Shown here piece after piece: positions 24,967-33,241 of a DNA stretch of 64,000 nt (positions are counted from its first letter, which is position 1; every line of letters begins with the position of its first letter). Where the stretch lies: positions 1,426,001-1,490,000 of the forward strand of contig NZ_CP074074.1 in the NCBI RefSeq assembly GCF_045788535.1, given 5' to 3'. This stretch comes from Allotamlana fucoidanivorans (lineage in GTDB: Bacteria; Bacteroidota; Bacteroidia; Flavobacteriales; Flavobacteriaceae). Under the pieces are notes generated by a model. That model was not told where the DNA came from, searched no databases, and saw only the letters and a program-made list of their open reading frames with translations. Position numbers and translations under genes: made by a program.

Positions 24967-25284
24967 TTATAACGAAGCAACATTTTTACTATAATCTACT
25001 ACTTTTTTTTCACCGTTTACCCAGTGTATCCATTTGCCGACTTTCTTCCCATTATCATAATTTGCAGAAACGATTTTTTTGCCTTCTGTGTCATAACTTA
25101 GCCACACACCATGTAATTTACCATCTGCTGTATAAGTTCCAGTTTGACTTACTACACCATTGTCATGATAATAAACTACCTCAATAAGATTGGTGTCTTT
25201 GTTATGCTTTAATACTCTTTTTTGTTGAGCAAAAGAAACCACAGTTATTAATAAGGCAAAAAGAAATGAAATTGATTTCTTCAT
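24967..25284 (-). CDS. Secreted MORN-repeat (YwqK-like) protein
   Basis: 105 residues from the ATG at 25284, giving a signal peptide (MKKSISFLFALLITVVSFAQ). A longer frame to 25356 would lack this. The body has MORN_2-type repeats: NGVVSQTGTYTADGKLHGVWLSYDTEGKKIVSANYDNGKKVGKWIHWVNGEKK. Such proteins are frequent in Bacteroidota, often called YwqK family antitoxin components without evidence. It lies within the phosphate region. An 11-bp repeat array at 25328-25371 sits directly upstream, so it may share the regulation. Confidence 0.8.
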   Translation of the reverse strand: MKKSISFLFALLITVVSFAQQKRVLKHNKDTNLIEVVYYHDNGVVSQTGTYTADGKLHGVWLSYDTEGKKIVSANYDNGKKVGKWIHWVNGEKKVVDYSKNVASL

Positions 25285-25327
25285 AATTATGGGGATTTTA
25301 ATATTATAAAGTAAAGATATAAATTTG

Positions 25328-25371
25328 TTAACTTTCAAACAACAATTACATAACATTAATTTAACATTGAA
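25328..25371. promoter_or_regulatory. Further 11-bp TTAAC repeat array upstream of the MORN gene
   Basis: Units at 25328 (TTAACTT), 25339 (ACAACAA), 25350 (ATAACATTAAT) and 25361 (TTAACATTGAA). The last two match the consensus TTAACATTAAG best. Because TTAAC is nearly self-complementary, the array also reads as GTTA units on the minus strand. It is not in the standard phase with any clear TTTG, so its target is uncertain. Confidence 0.5.
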
Positions 25372-25425
25372 ATTATTAAATATTGTCTTTCATCATTTTG
25401 CAATATTATTAAATACGAGATAACC

Positions 25426-25481
25426 TTAATAATTAGTTAATATTAAGGTTACATTAACATCAATTTAAACAGTGATATTTG
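25426..25481 (+). promoter_or_regulatory. Pho-box-like promoter with no coding gene behind it
   Basis: Units at 25426 (TTAATAATTAG), 25437 (TTAATATTAAG) and 25448 (GTTACATTAAC) lie 52, 41 and 30 bases before TTTGC at 25478. This is the same phase as at the protein-coding promoters. The next open gene on this strand begins only at 25668 and has its own promoter. Confidence 0.6.
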
Positions 25482-25484
25482 CTC

Positions 25485-25588
25485 TTGTCTTAAGACAATA
25501 ATTAGTATTTCATATAATCTATTAGTTTTTGTCGACTACATTATCATGATTTCTAATGAGACTGCCTGTGGCCGAGGCAGTCTTTTTT
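25485..25588 (+). ncRNA. Candidate phosphate-regulated small RNA
   Basis: About 100 bases between a Pho-like promoter and a strong intrinsic terminator. It begins near the 14-bp palindrome TTGTCTTAAGACAA (25485-25498). It ends with the stem AGACTGCCT / AGGCAGTCT (25559-25567 and 25575-25583) and a T run to 25588. There is no ORF of useful size inside. The terminator cannot belong to the upstream lipoprotein gene, which has its own at 24915-24945. The precise 5' end is inferred from the -7 element. A leader or attenuator for the porin gene is less likely because the porin has a separate promoter downstream of the terminator. Confidence 0.5.
25559..25588 (+). terminator. Strong intrinsic terminator of the candidate small RNA
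   Basis: Perfect 9-bp GC-rich stem with the 7-base loop GTGGCCG and a T run, functional only on the plus strand. Confidence 0.85.
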
Positions 25589-25599
25589 ATATCCCTTAT

Positions 25600-25644
25600 T
25601 TAACATTAAGGAAACATTAAGTTAACATTATTGTTGGTTCTTTG
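25600..25644 (+). promoter_or_regulatory. Pho-box-like repeat array and promoter for the porin-PiT operon
   Basis: Units at 25600 (TTAACATTAAG), 25611 (GAAACATTAAG) and 25622 (TTAACATTATT), 11 bases apart. TTTGC is at 25641, giving distances of 41, 30 and 19 bases. Confidence 0.8.
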
Positions 25645-25667
25645 CAGCGACAAAAACTGATACATTA

Positions 25668-26864
25668 ATGAAAACAAAATCTACCCTATTTGGGGTGATT
25701 CTGCTTACTTGCGCAACTGTATTTGCACAGGAGGTAAAAACTGCCGAATTTGGCAAAGGACTTTTTAATATTATTGGTAAAGACAGTACCTTTACCATGA
25801 ATTTTGCCTTTAGGTTTCAATTACTCGGCGTTTCCACGTGGCAAGAAAATGGGCCTAATGATTTAAATTTCTTAGTGCGCCGTTCAAGATTGAAACTTAA
25901 AGGTTTTATCTATTCTCCAAAATTACGTTATAAATTTGAGGCAGGCTTATCAAACAGAGATATGTCTGGAGGATCTTCGGAGTTTACCTCAGGATCTCCA
26001 AGGTTTATTATGGATGCTCGTGTGGAATGGAATTTTTTCCAAAACTTTGAATTATGGGTGGGGCAAGGCAAACTTCCTGGAAATAGAGAACGTGTTATTT
26101 CTTCAGGAAATCTACAGTTAGTAGACCGATCTATTTTAAACAGACGCTTCAATATAGACCGTGATATTGGTTTCCAACTGCGACATCATATTAATCTCAC
26201 AGATAAATTCATTTTAAGAGAAATATTTTCTCTGTCACAAGGTGAAGGTCGTAATGTAACGAGTGGAAACCTTGGTGGTCACCAATATGTGGGCAGACTA
26301 GAGCTCCTTCCTTTTGGGAATTTTCAAAGCAAAGGTGATTACAAAGGTTCCGATTTAAAAAGGGAACAAACACCTAAACTTTCGGTAGCAGCCAGTTATG
26401 AATATCATAACAACGCAGTAAAAACTAGAAGTAATCAAGGAAGTTACATGCGTATAGATGGTGATACTGGTTTTTATGAAACCAATATTAACACTGTTTT
26501 TATTGATGGTATGTTTAAGTACAAGGGGTATTCTTTGATGTTTGAATACGCTGACAGAATTGCCGATGACCCCATTGCTAAGAACTCTGATGGTACAGAA
26601 ACAGGTCAGATTGTGCAAATTGGTCAGGGTCTTAACATACAATCTGGATATTTGTTTCCATCAAATTGGGAAGTTACAGGTAGGTACTCAAATATTAAAA
26701 TGGATGAGATAACAAAAGTGAATTCAAGCGCTATGTATACACTTGGGTTTTCTAAGTTTTTGGTGGGGCATAAGCTAAAAGTGCAAAGTGATATTAGCTA
26801 TACAGATATTCAAGGTAAAGCCAATGAATTTATGGCGCGTTTACAAATGGATATACACTTTTAA
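25668..26864 (+). CDS. Phosphate-selective porin (OprO/OprP family)
   Basis: 398 residues. The signal peptide ends at VFAQ. The barrel is typical of the porin O/P family: GKDSTFTMNFAFRFQLLGVSTW, LNFLVRRSRLKLKGFIYSPKLRYKFEAGLSN, then FELWVGQGKLPGNRERVISSGNLQLVDRSILNRRFNIDRDIG. It ends with a strand finishing in an aromatic residue (MDIHF). It should pass phosphate or other anions across the outer membrane. It has a clear Pho-like promoter and is followed after 38 bases by the PiT transporter, forming a two-step uptake operon. Confidence 0.9.
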   Translation: MKTKSTLFGVILLTCATVFAQEVKTAEFGKGLFNIIGKDSTFTMNFAFRFQLLGVSTWQENGPNDLNFLVRRSRLKLKGFIYSPKLRYKFEAGLSNRDMSGGSSEFTSGSPRFIMDARVEWNFFQNFELWVGQGKLPGNRERVISSGNLQLVDRSILNRRFNIDRDIGFQLRHHINLTDKFILREIFSLSQGEGRNVTSGNLGGHQYVGRLELLPFGNFQSKGDYKGSDLKREQTPKLSVAASYEYHNNAVKTRSNQGSYMRIDGDTGFYETNINTVFIDGMFKYKGYSLMFEYADRIADDPIAKNSDGTETGQIVQIGQGLNIQSGYLFPSNWEVTGRYSNIKMDEITKVNSSAMYTLGFSKFLVGHKLKVQSDISYTDIQGKANEFMARLQMDIHF

Positions 26865-26902
26865 AATATAACAATTACATAACACATTACTCAATAATAC
26901 TC

Positions 26903-29272
26903 ATGATATTTGCAAACTTAATTCAACAAAATCCTATGGATAACATTTATTTGTACATGATTATAGCCTTAGCCATTTTAGCGATTGCTGATTTGGTGGT
27001 TGGGGTTAGTAATGATGCAGTAAACTTTTTGAATTCGGCCATTGGGTCTAAAGCTATTTCTTTTAAAACCATCATGATTGTTGCCAGTTTAGGGGTAGCA
27101 GTTGGCGCCGTTTTTTCAAGCGGTATGATGGAAGTTGCCAGAAAAGGTATTTTTAATCCAGGAGAATTTATGTTTGATGAAATCATGATCATTTTTATGG
27201 CGGTCATGATAACCGATATTCTTCTGCTCGATTTTTTCAATTCGGTGGGTATGCCAACCTCAACAACGGTTTCTATTGTATTTGAATTATTGGGAGCTGC
27301 GGTAGCCATAGCCTTAATAAAAATTGGTCATGATGGTGGAAATTTTAGTGATGTTATTAACTACATAAATACCTCAAAAGCCTCTCAAATTATTTTTGGT
27401 ATTTTACTCTCGGTAGTGGTTGCCTTTTCCATTGGGGCTATTGTACAATGGGTTTGTAGATTGCTATTATCATACAATTTTGAAAAGAAAGCCACTTGGG
27501 TAGGTGCTTTGTTTGGTGGTTTTGCCTTAACTGCAATCACCTATTTTATTTTTATGAAAGGCTTAAAAGGAACATCTTATGCAAGCCAGTCTTTTGATAT
27601 TCTTGGCGGCGGTACCATGAAAGATTTTTTAGAACAGCAAGTACTCTCCATTGTTGTGGTATCTTCTGTATTTTGGTCTTTGCTTTCGTATGTGTTTATT
27701 TCCTTTGCTAAAACAAATATTTACAAGTTAATCATTGTGGTTGGCACATTTGCTTTAGCGCTTGCATTTGCTGGTAATGATTTGGTAAACTTTATTGGTG
27801 TTCCTGTAGCGGCTTATAATGCGTTTCAAGAATGGACTGCCTCAGGGTTGGCGGCTGGTGAATTTTCTATGGAAGTTTTAGCCAAAAAAGTTCCAACAAA
27901 TAACTGGCTATTATTTATAGCAGGTATGGTAATGGTGCTTACTTTATGGTTCTCTACTAAGGCCAAAAATGTGGTTAAAACGTCATTAGATTTATCTAGC
28001 CAAGGAGAAACTAAAGAGCGTTTTCAACCTAACTTTTTATCTCGTGGTTTTGTAAGATCTGCCATGCTAATGTCTCAAATGACGGCATATATGCTACCGG
28101 AATCTTGGCAGCAAAAAATTGACAAGCAATTTGAAGTTCCTACTTTGGCTATTGCTAAAAACAAAAAAGTAGACTTACCCGCTTTTGACTTGGTTAGGGC
28201 GGCAGTTAACCTTATGGTTGCAGCTGTGTTAATCTCAATTGCAACGTCGTATAAACTACCTCTATCTACTACTTATGTAACGTTTATGGTAGCTATGGGG
28301 TCATCATTAGCAGACCGCGCATGGGGAGCAGAAAGTGCGGTGTACCGTGTGGCTGGTGTAATTAATGTAATTGGCGGATGGTTTTTTACAGCCATTAGCG
28401 CCTTTACAGCAGCTGCTTTAGTGGCTTATCTATTAAACTTGAACGTTAATGTAATGTTCCCTATTTTACTACTGACAGCCTTTTCACTCTTGATTAGGAG
28501 TTCTATGGTGCATAGCAAAAAGTCAAAAGAAATTAAGGCAGAAGATAGTTTAATAAAAGCTGAGAGTAGTTCTGTTCAAGGCGTTATTCATGAAAGTGCT
28601 GGTAATATAGCCAATGTTGTAAAACGTGGAAATAAGATTTATACAAACTCCATTAACGGACTTGCTAAACAAGATTTAGCCTTGTTAAAAAAGAATAACA
28701 AGCAAATACTTAAGCTATCTCAAGAGGTGGAAGGCTTACGTGATAATATTTTCTATTTTATTAAAAATTTAGACGACTCTAGTGTTGGAGCAAGTAATTT
28801 TTATATAAATATTTTAGGATACTTACAAGATATGACACAATCTTTGGAGTACATTTCAAAGGTAAGTCATAAGCATGTTCATAACAATCATAAAAAATTA
28901 AAATTCAACCAAATAAAAGAGTTGAAAGAAGTTGATGATGCTCTTGAAAAATTATTCAATGACACCAAAGAGGCCTATGAAGCACATTCCTTTGATGTGA
29001 TTGGTGATATTTTAAATGAAAAAGATGAGTTGTTCAACATGTTAACAGAAAAGATTCAAAAACAAGTAGAGCGTACAAGAACAGAAGAATCTAGCCCGAA
29101 GAACACCACACTTTATTTTGGTCTATTGCTAGAAACTAAAGATTTACTGGTGGCTACAATGAATCTGTTAGAAGAGTATCATGATGCTCATGATGGTTCG
29201 GTAAAACCTGCCACGCTTGATGTAGTTGATGCCATTACTGTTGTTGAAGGAAAAGATAAAAAAGAAAGTTAA
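26903..29272 (+). CDS. Inorganic phosphate transporter, PiT family, with a PhoU-like C-terminal region
   Basis: 789 residues. The PHO4 transporter repeats are recognisable at VVGVSNDAVNFLNSAIGSKAIS and ALAFAGNDLVNFIGVPVAAYNAF. About a dozen membrane segments fill residues 15-530. The last 230 residues are soluble and helical (LAKQDLALLKKNNKQILKLSQEVEGLRDNIFYFIKNLDDS), resembling PhoU/DUF47 helical bundles. It imports phosphate across the inner membrane driven by H+ or Na+. It is cotranscribed with the porin. The start could be the internal ATG at 26936 (MDNIYLYMII). A hairpin terminator follows. Confidence 0.92.
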   Translation: MIFANLIQQNPMDNIYLYMIIALAILAIADLVVGVSNDAVNFLNSAIGSKAISFKTIMIVASLGVAVGAVFSSGMMEVARKGIFNPGEFMFDEIMIIFMAVMITDILLLDFFNSVGMPTSTTVSIVFELLGAAVAIALIKIGHDGGNFSDVINYINTSKASQIIFGILLSVVVAFSIGAIVQWVCRLLLSYNFEKKATWVGALFGGFALTAITYFIFMKGLKGTSYASQSFDILGGGTMKDFLEQQVLSIVVVSSVFWSLLSYVFISFAKTNIYKLIIVVGTFALALAFAGNDLVNFIGVPVAAYNAFQEWTASGLAAGEFSMEVLAKKVPTNNWLLFIAGMVMVLTLWFSTKAKNVVKTSLDLSSQGETKERFQPNFLSRGFVRSAMLMSQMTAYMLPESWQQKIDKQFEVPTLAIAKNKKVDLPAFDLVRAAVNLMVAAVLISIATSYKLPLSTTYVTFMVAMGSSLADRAWGAESAVYRVAGVINVIGGWFFTAISAFTAAALVAYLLNLNVNVMFPILLLTAFSLLIRSSMVHSKKSKEIKAEDSLIKAESSSVQGVIHESAGNIANVVKRGNKIYTNSINGLAKQDLALLKKNNKQILKLSQEVEGLRDNIFYFIKNLDDSSVGASNFYINILGYLQDMTQSLEYISKVSHKHVHNNHKKLKFNQIKELKEVDDALEKLFNDTKEAYEAHSFDVIGDILNEKDELFNMLTEKIQKQVERTRTEESSPKNTTLYFGLLLETKDLLVATMNLLEEYHDAHDGSVKPATLDVVDAITVVEGKDKKES

Positions 29273-29294
29273 GTTTAAATAAAACTACTGAACA

Positions 29295-29329
29295 AAAAGT
29301 CATTATTTTTATTAGAAATAATGGCTTTT
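29295..29329. terminator. Terminator between convergent PiT and Na/Pi cotransporter genes
   Basis: Stem AAAAGTCATTATTT / AAATAATGGCTTTT with one wobble pair, 7-base loop, and T-rich flank. Confidence 0.75.
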
Positions 29330-29332
29330 GTT

Positions 29333-31099
29333 TTAATGCCCATTTTCATCAAGTAGAGAGTCGATTTTACCATAAAGTAATTCGGCTACATCAATGAGTT
29401 TTTTAATGATAGCATTTACATTTGTGTAATCATTAAATAAAGACGAAGCTTCTTCGGCGGAAATTAAATTTTTCCTAATGAGTTTGTCAATAGACTTGTT
29501 GCTTGATCTTATTTTGTGTTTTGCTTCTTTTTTGAGGTCTTTTAATTTTAAGGTGTATTTTGTTTCATCGCTTTCTGTTCTTGACAAATAGATAATGCGC
29601 AGCACGTTGATGATTTTTTTTCGATAGCCATCATATTCTTTTTGCAAATGCTCATTATCAGTTCCCATGGCGAAAGAAATGTTTTTATTTAATTCTCTGC
29701 TGTCTTTTATAATTTCAACCATTTTTCTATTGGCTATTTTAATATTTGTAATGGCCTTAATTTGGTTGGTGTTTAATTTCAATTTACTTTGGGCTATAGA
29801 GGCATATTTAATAATCTCACTATAGATTATTTTAACTTTTGAGTAGTATAAATCGTTAATATCTATCTTAAAATCTATATCAGATTTATCTATTATTGAA
29901 TTTAATTTTTCAAAAGATTTCACATCGATTCTGTGAATGTTTAAAGCGTGCGATACAATTTCAAATATGCTATTTTCAAAAAGAAACGTTGATTCTTTAA
30001 GCAATGCTGATATTACGGTGCTAGGAAATTTCAATACCGCAGAATTAAGATATTTGGGCTCGTTGACATCCTTAGATGTTCCTTTATCTTTTATAAACCG
30101 CATTAATAATGCTTCTAATTGCTTTATAAAAGGAATCATCAAAACAACACCTAATACGTTAAAAATAGTGTGAAATATGGCAAGTTTTAAGGTGTAGTTT
30201 GTAGCCGATATATGGGTAAAATCGGCAATGTTATTAACTAAACGAGCCAAGGGAAAAATTAATAGTATGGCAACAATACCCGTAATACTATTAAAAATAA
30301 AGTGAGCAGCTGCTAATCGTTTTCCCGCAATATTAGCTCCTAAAGCTCCCAAAACAGCGGTAACAGTAGTGCCTATATTGGCGCCTATAGCCAACGCCAG
30401 TGCATTCTCATATTCAATTTGACCAGCAGACAAAGCGGTTAATATCAAGGCTAATGTGGCACTGCTCGACTGTAATATAGTCGTAATTAAAACGCCTAAA
30501 CCTGTATATACAATCACGCCTAAAAACCCAGAAATAGCATATTCAGATAAATCAATATGGGTTTTAAACACCTCAAAACCTTCTTTCATATAATGAATGC
30601 CTAGAAAGAAAAAACCTAAACCAGCAAGTACATGTCCAACACCTTTTAAGGTGATATTTTTTTGAAATGTGAATACCACACCAAATACCAACATAGGCAT
30701 GGCTAATGCCGAAATTTGAATTTTAATACCAAAACCTGCTACTAACCAGGCCGTTGCTGTGGTGCCTATGTTAGCGCCAAAAATGAGTCCTAACCCGCCT
30801 GCCAGAGATATTAAACCAGCACTAATAAATGAAATAGTTATAACAGAAACTAAAGAACTTGATTGAATAAGGGCGGTGACTATAGCTCCCGCAGAAATGC
30901 TTTTGTAAAGTTTGTCTGTGGCTTTTTTTAATATAAGTTGTAGAGGTCCTTTTGTAAAAACCCTAAAGCCTTCTTCAAGCATCACCATACCAAAAAGTAA
31001 AATGGCAATACCTGCTGAAATGGTTCTAAAATTAGGATTCAGGTATAAAATAATGCCTAATACAACCAGACCCACAAAAAAAATTGATTTCTTTAGCAT
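29333..31099 (-). CDS. Na/Pi cotransporter family protein with PhoU-like tail
   Basis: 588 residues. Two inverted Na_Pi_cotrans repeats carry the QSSS signatures: ALIQSSSLVSVITISFISAG and TILQSSSATLALILTALSAG, each followed by GANIGTT. Ten or so membrane segments precede a soluble C-terminal half (residues about 350-588) with PhoU-like helices. It is probably a sodium-coupled phosphate importer or exporter in the inner membrane. It is cotranscribed with the RDD gene upstream (14 bases apart). Unlike its neighbours it has no 11-bp array in front of its operon, so it may be constitutive. Confidence 0.9.
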   Translation of the reverse strand: MLKKSIFFVGLVVLGIILYLNPNFRTISAGIAILLFGMVMLEEGFRVFTKGPLQLILKKATDKLYKSISAGAIVTALIQSSSLVSVITISFISAGLISLAGGLGLIFGANIGTTATAWLVAGFGIKIQISALAMPMLVFGVVFTFQKNITLKGVGHVLAGLGFFFLGIHYMKEGFEVFKTHIDLSEYAISGFLGVIVYTGLGVLITTILQSSSATLALILTALSAGQIEYENALALAIGANIGTTVTAVLGALGANIAGKRLAAAHFIFNSITGIVAILLIFPLARLVNNIADFTHISATNYTLKLAIFHTIFNVLGVVLMIPFIKQLEALLMRFIKDKGTSKDVNEPKYLNSAVLKFPSTVISALLKESTFLFENSIFEIVSHALNIHRIDVKSFEKLNSIIDKSDIDFKIDINDLYYSKVKIIYSEIIKYASIAQSKLKLNTNQIKAITNIKIANRKMVEIIKDSRELNKNISFAMGTDNEHLQKEYDGYRKKIINVLRIIYLSRTESDETKYTLKLKDLKKEAKHKIRSSNKSIDKLIRKNLISAEEASSLFNDYTNVNAIIKKLIDVAELLYGKIDSLLDENGH

Positions 31100-31113
31100 G
31101 TATCAGGAAAAAA

Positions 31114-31638
31114 TCATAAAACATCCATGTCTTTACCAATATCATCTAAGGCTGAAAGCGCGTCCTGCTTTGCATGAAACCGCTCAATATCTACCACAAA
31201 TGTTTTAGAAAGGGTGTCATGCCAACCACGACCTCCTGCCCCCAAAAAAGAAAGCGCTTCAAAAGGAATAATTCTTGAAAAACTTCTTTTTAAAAAGTCT
31301 ATGGGTTCTGGATTGGACCCATCCAACATAACCACTTTTGTTTTTGTAATATACTTTCCAATCGTCCTGCCTTTCAACAACCATTCACTAAAAAAGTATA
31401 GTAAAGCGAGCATGCTTCCTGTAACTAATCTGTCTAAAAACGGATTTACATGTTCTAAGCCATCAACAAAATTTTCAAATCCAGTAACATCATCAACAAA
31501 CGTATAAACGAGGACAGAAATTAATATGATGACACCATAGAACAACCCAATAAAAAGAAGTAGGTCAATAATATAATTGGTAAAACGACTTCCTTTACTG
31601 GCATATAAATCTGGCGTTACAGAAAATTGAGCATCCAT
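31114..31638 (-). CDS. RDD family membrane protein
   Basis: 174 residues. It shows the RDD pattern: ASKGSRFTNYIIDLLLFIGLFYG (Arg and Asp in the first helix), a second and third membrane segment, then GRTIGKYITKTKVVMLDG and the conserved LKRSFSRIIPFEALSFL. Family roles are ill-defined, with some members linked to Na+(Li+)/H+ antiport or stress. It is the first gene of an operon with the Na/Pi cotransporter. The 327-bp spacer upstream shows no array or terminator that I can support. Confidence 0.85.
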   Translation of the reverse strand: MDAQFSVTPDLYASKGSRFTNYIIDLLLFIGLFYGVIILISVLVYTFVDDVTGFENFVDGLEHVNPFLDRLVTGSMLALLYFFSEWLLKGRTIGKYITKTKVVMLDGSNPEPIDFLKRSFSRIIPFEALSFLGAGGRGWHDTLSKTFVVDIERFHAKQDALSALDDIGKDMDVL

Positions 31639-31940
31639 ATGCTATATATTTGATTAGTATCCCTAAAATAATGTGAGTTCGACATAATATTTTTTGCTAC
31701 ATTTCTGATTTTAACAATTTAAATGGTAAATCGATTAGAATCGAGACCTAATGAAAAGCATAAATTTAAGGCTACTCGAGTCTACTCGAAGTGACATCAT
31801 CCATATTTAATGGTAATGAAGCCATAAATAATGGATTCTTATATCGAATTCACATTAAATATATAACTTTCTTATTCATGTAAGTGTTTTTGATGACTGT
31901 TTTTATAGGTGAATACAGAATGTTTTTTTATTAAGATGAC

Positions 31941-31948
31941 TAAATTTG
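31941..31948 (+). promoter_or_regulatory. -7 element TAAATTTG for ppnP
   Basis: Exact TAnnTTTG match 18 bases before the ATG at 31966. It implies a short leader and rules out the longer start at 31909. Confidence 0.6.
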
Positions 31949-31965
31949 CCAAAAAACTTAACTTT

Positions 31966-32247
31966 ATGATATCTACAAACGAATATTTTGGTGGGCAAGT
32001 AAAATCTTTAGGATACACCACAACTGAAGGAAAATCTACTATTGGTGTTATGGAAGCAGGTTCTTATGAATTTGGTACCACAACGCATGAAACCATGACC
32101 GTTATTGAAGGCGAAATGTTGGTACAACTACCTGAAAGTACAGATTGGGAAACGTACCAATCTGGTGAGTCCTATAAAATTGATGCGAATAAAAGTTTTA
32201 AGGTTAAAGTGACAAAACAGGTTTCTTATCTGTGTCAGTATAAATAA
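31966..32247 (+). CDS. ppnP: Pyrimidine/purine nucleoside phosphorylase
   Basis: 93-residue cupin-fold protein of the PpnP (DUF1255) family. Visible motifs are MISTNEYFGGQVKSLGY, GVMEAGSYEFGTTTHETMTVIEGEMLVQLP and SGESYKIDANKSFKVKV, with Cys-Gln-Tyr at the C terminus. PpnP phosphorolyses diverse nucleosides to the base plus ribose 1-phosphate, in salvage. The length is normal for the family from this ATG. It is monocistronic, between the RDD spacer and the OmpA gene. Confidence 0.92.
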   Translation: MISTNEYFGGQVKSLGYTTTEGKSTIGVMEAGSYEFGTTTHETMTVIEGEMLVQLPESTDWETYQSGESYKIDANKSFKVKVTKQVSYLCQYK

Positions 32248-32327
32248 GCCTTCAGCTAAAAAAAATACAATTTCATAATCTGAATGTGGGTTATTTACGT
32301 AAATGAAGTAAACCTAAAATTATTATT

Positions 32328-33158
32328 ATGAAAAAAATTTCAATTTTACTCCTTACCGTGCTTACACTTTCGTGCGTTTCAAAAAAGAAGTATGTAGCGC
32401 TTCAACAAGAAAATGGCGAAATAAGAAGTGAGTTGCAAAAAACCAGAGTTGAAAAAGAAGATTTAGAAGCAAAATTTGCACAAATTCAAGAACGAGTTGA
32501 TCGTTACAACACAAAAATTGCTTCATTAAAAGAGGAAAACGATGCTAAATTAGATGTTGTTGAGAATGTTGCTGTAATATCTGAAGATACTAAGGCTAAA
32601 ATGCGTGAAACTTTGAAGCATGTTGATGCTGAGAAATTAGCTCAGGCAAAAACATTAAAAGATTCTATGAATTTAGCGGTTGCTTATAACCTTGAAAAAG
32701 TTATTGATAAAAGCAACTTAAATGAAGATGAAGACTTTGCTGTAAATATTGATGGTACCGTTGTTATGATTTCTATTGCAGATAACATGTTGTTTAATAC
32801 AGGAAGTTATAGATTAAGTTCAAAAGCTGATCCTATTTTACAAAAATTAGCTGATGTTATCAATTCTGAAGCTAGTTTAGATGTTATGATTGAAGGACAT
32901 ACAGATTCAAGAACTATAAATACGGTAAACATTGCTGATAATTGGGATTTAAGTGTTTTAAGAGCAACATCAGTAGTTAGAAAGCTTCAAAACAAATACA
33001 ATGTAGCACCTGAAAAATTAATTGCCGCTGGTCGTAGTAGTTACCAACCAGTTGCTGAAAATGATTCAGATGAAAATAGAGCAAAAAATAGAAGAACAAG
33101 AATTATTATTCTTCCAAACTTAGATAAGTTTTTTGCTTTAATGGCTGATGAAAGCTAG
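32328..33158 (+). CDS. OmpA family lipoprotein
   Basis: 276 residues. A signal peptide with lipobox is in LTLSC (Cys17). Residues 20-75 form a coiled coil (YVALQQENGEIRSELQKTRVEKEDLEAKFAQIQERV). The C-terminal OmpA peptidoglycan-binding domain is at about 140-265: MLFNTGSYRLSSKADPILQKLADVINSEASLDVMIEGHTDS, then LSVLRATSVVRKL and NRRTRIIILP. It probably ties the outer membrane to peptidoglycan. A bidirectional terminator separates it from nrdA. Confidence 0.92.
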   Translation: MKKISILLLTVLTLSCVSKKKYVALQQENGEIRSELQKTRVEKEDLEAKFAQIQERVDRYNTKIASLKEENDAKLDVVENVAVISEDTKAKMRETLKHVDAEKLAQAKTLKDSMNLAVAYNLEKVIDKSNLNEDEDFAVNIDGTVVMISIADNMLFNTGSYRLSSKADPILQKLADVINSEASLDVMIEGHTDSRTINTVNIADNWDLSVLRATSVVRKLQNKYNVAPEKLIAAGRSSYQPVAENDSDENRAKNRRTRIIILPNLDKFFALMADES

Positions 33159-33181
33159 GAGTTAAACGAAAGGAATATAAT

Positions 33182-33216
33182 AAAAAAGCATCTCAAATTT
33201 TTGAGATGCTTTTTTT
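33182..33216. terminator. Bidirectional terminator between the ompA-like gene and nrdA
   Basis: Stem AAAAAAGCATCTCAA / TTGAGATGCTTTTTT with a 4-base loop; works for both convergent genes. Confidence 0.9.
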
Positions 33217-33241
33217 GATTAACAACTTTTTGTTGTAGCAA

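Noticed and set aside
24936..25187. 83-codon plus-strand frame opposite the MORN gene
   Set aside because: It starts in the bidirectional terminator and is the antisense shadow of the MORN gene; the protein is His/Leu/Tyr-rich without any pattern.
31741..31800. Short direct repeat CTACTCGA twice in the spacer upstream of ppnP
   Set aside because: Only 8 identical bases twice, with no periodic extension and no palindromic arms; could be chance.
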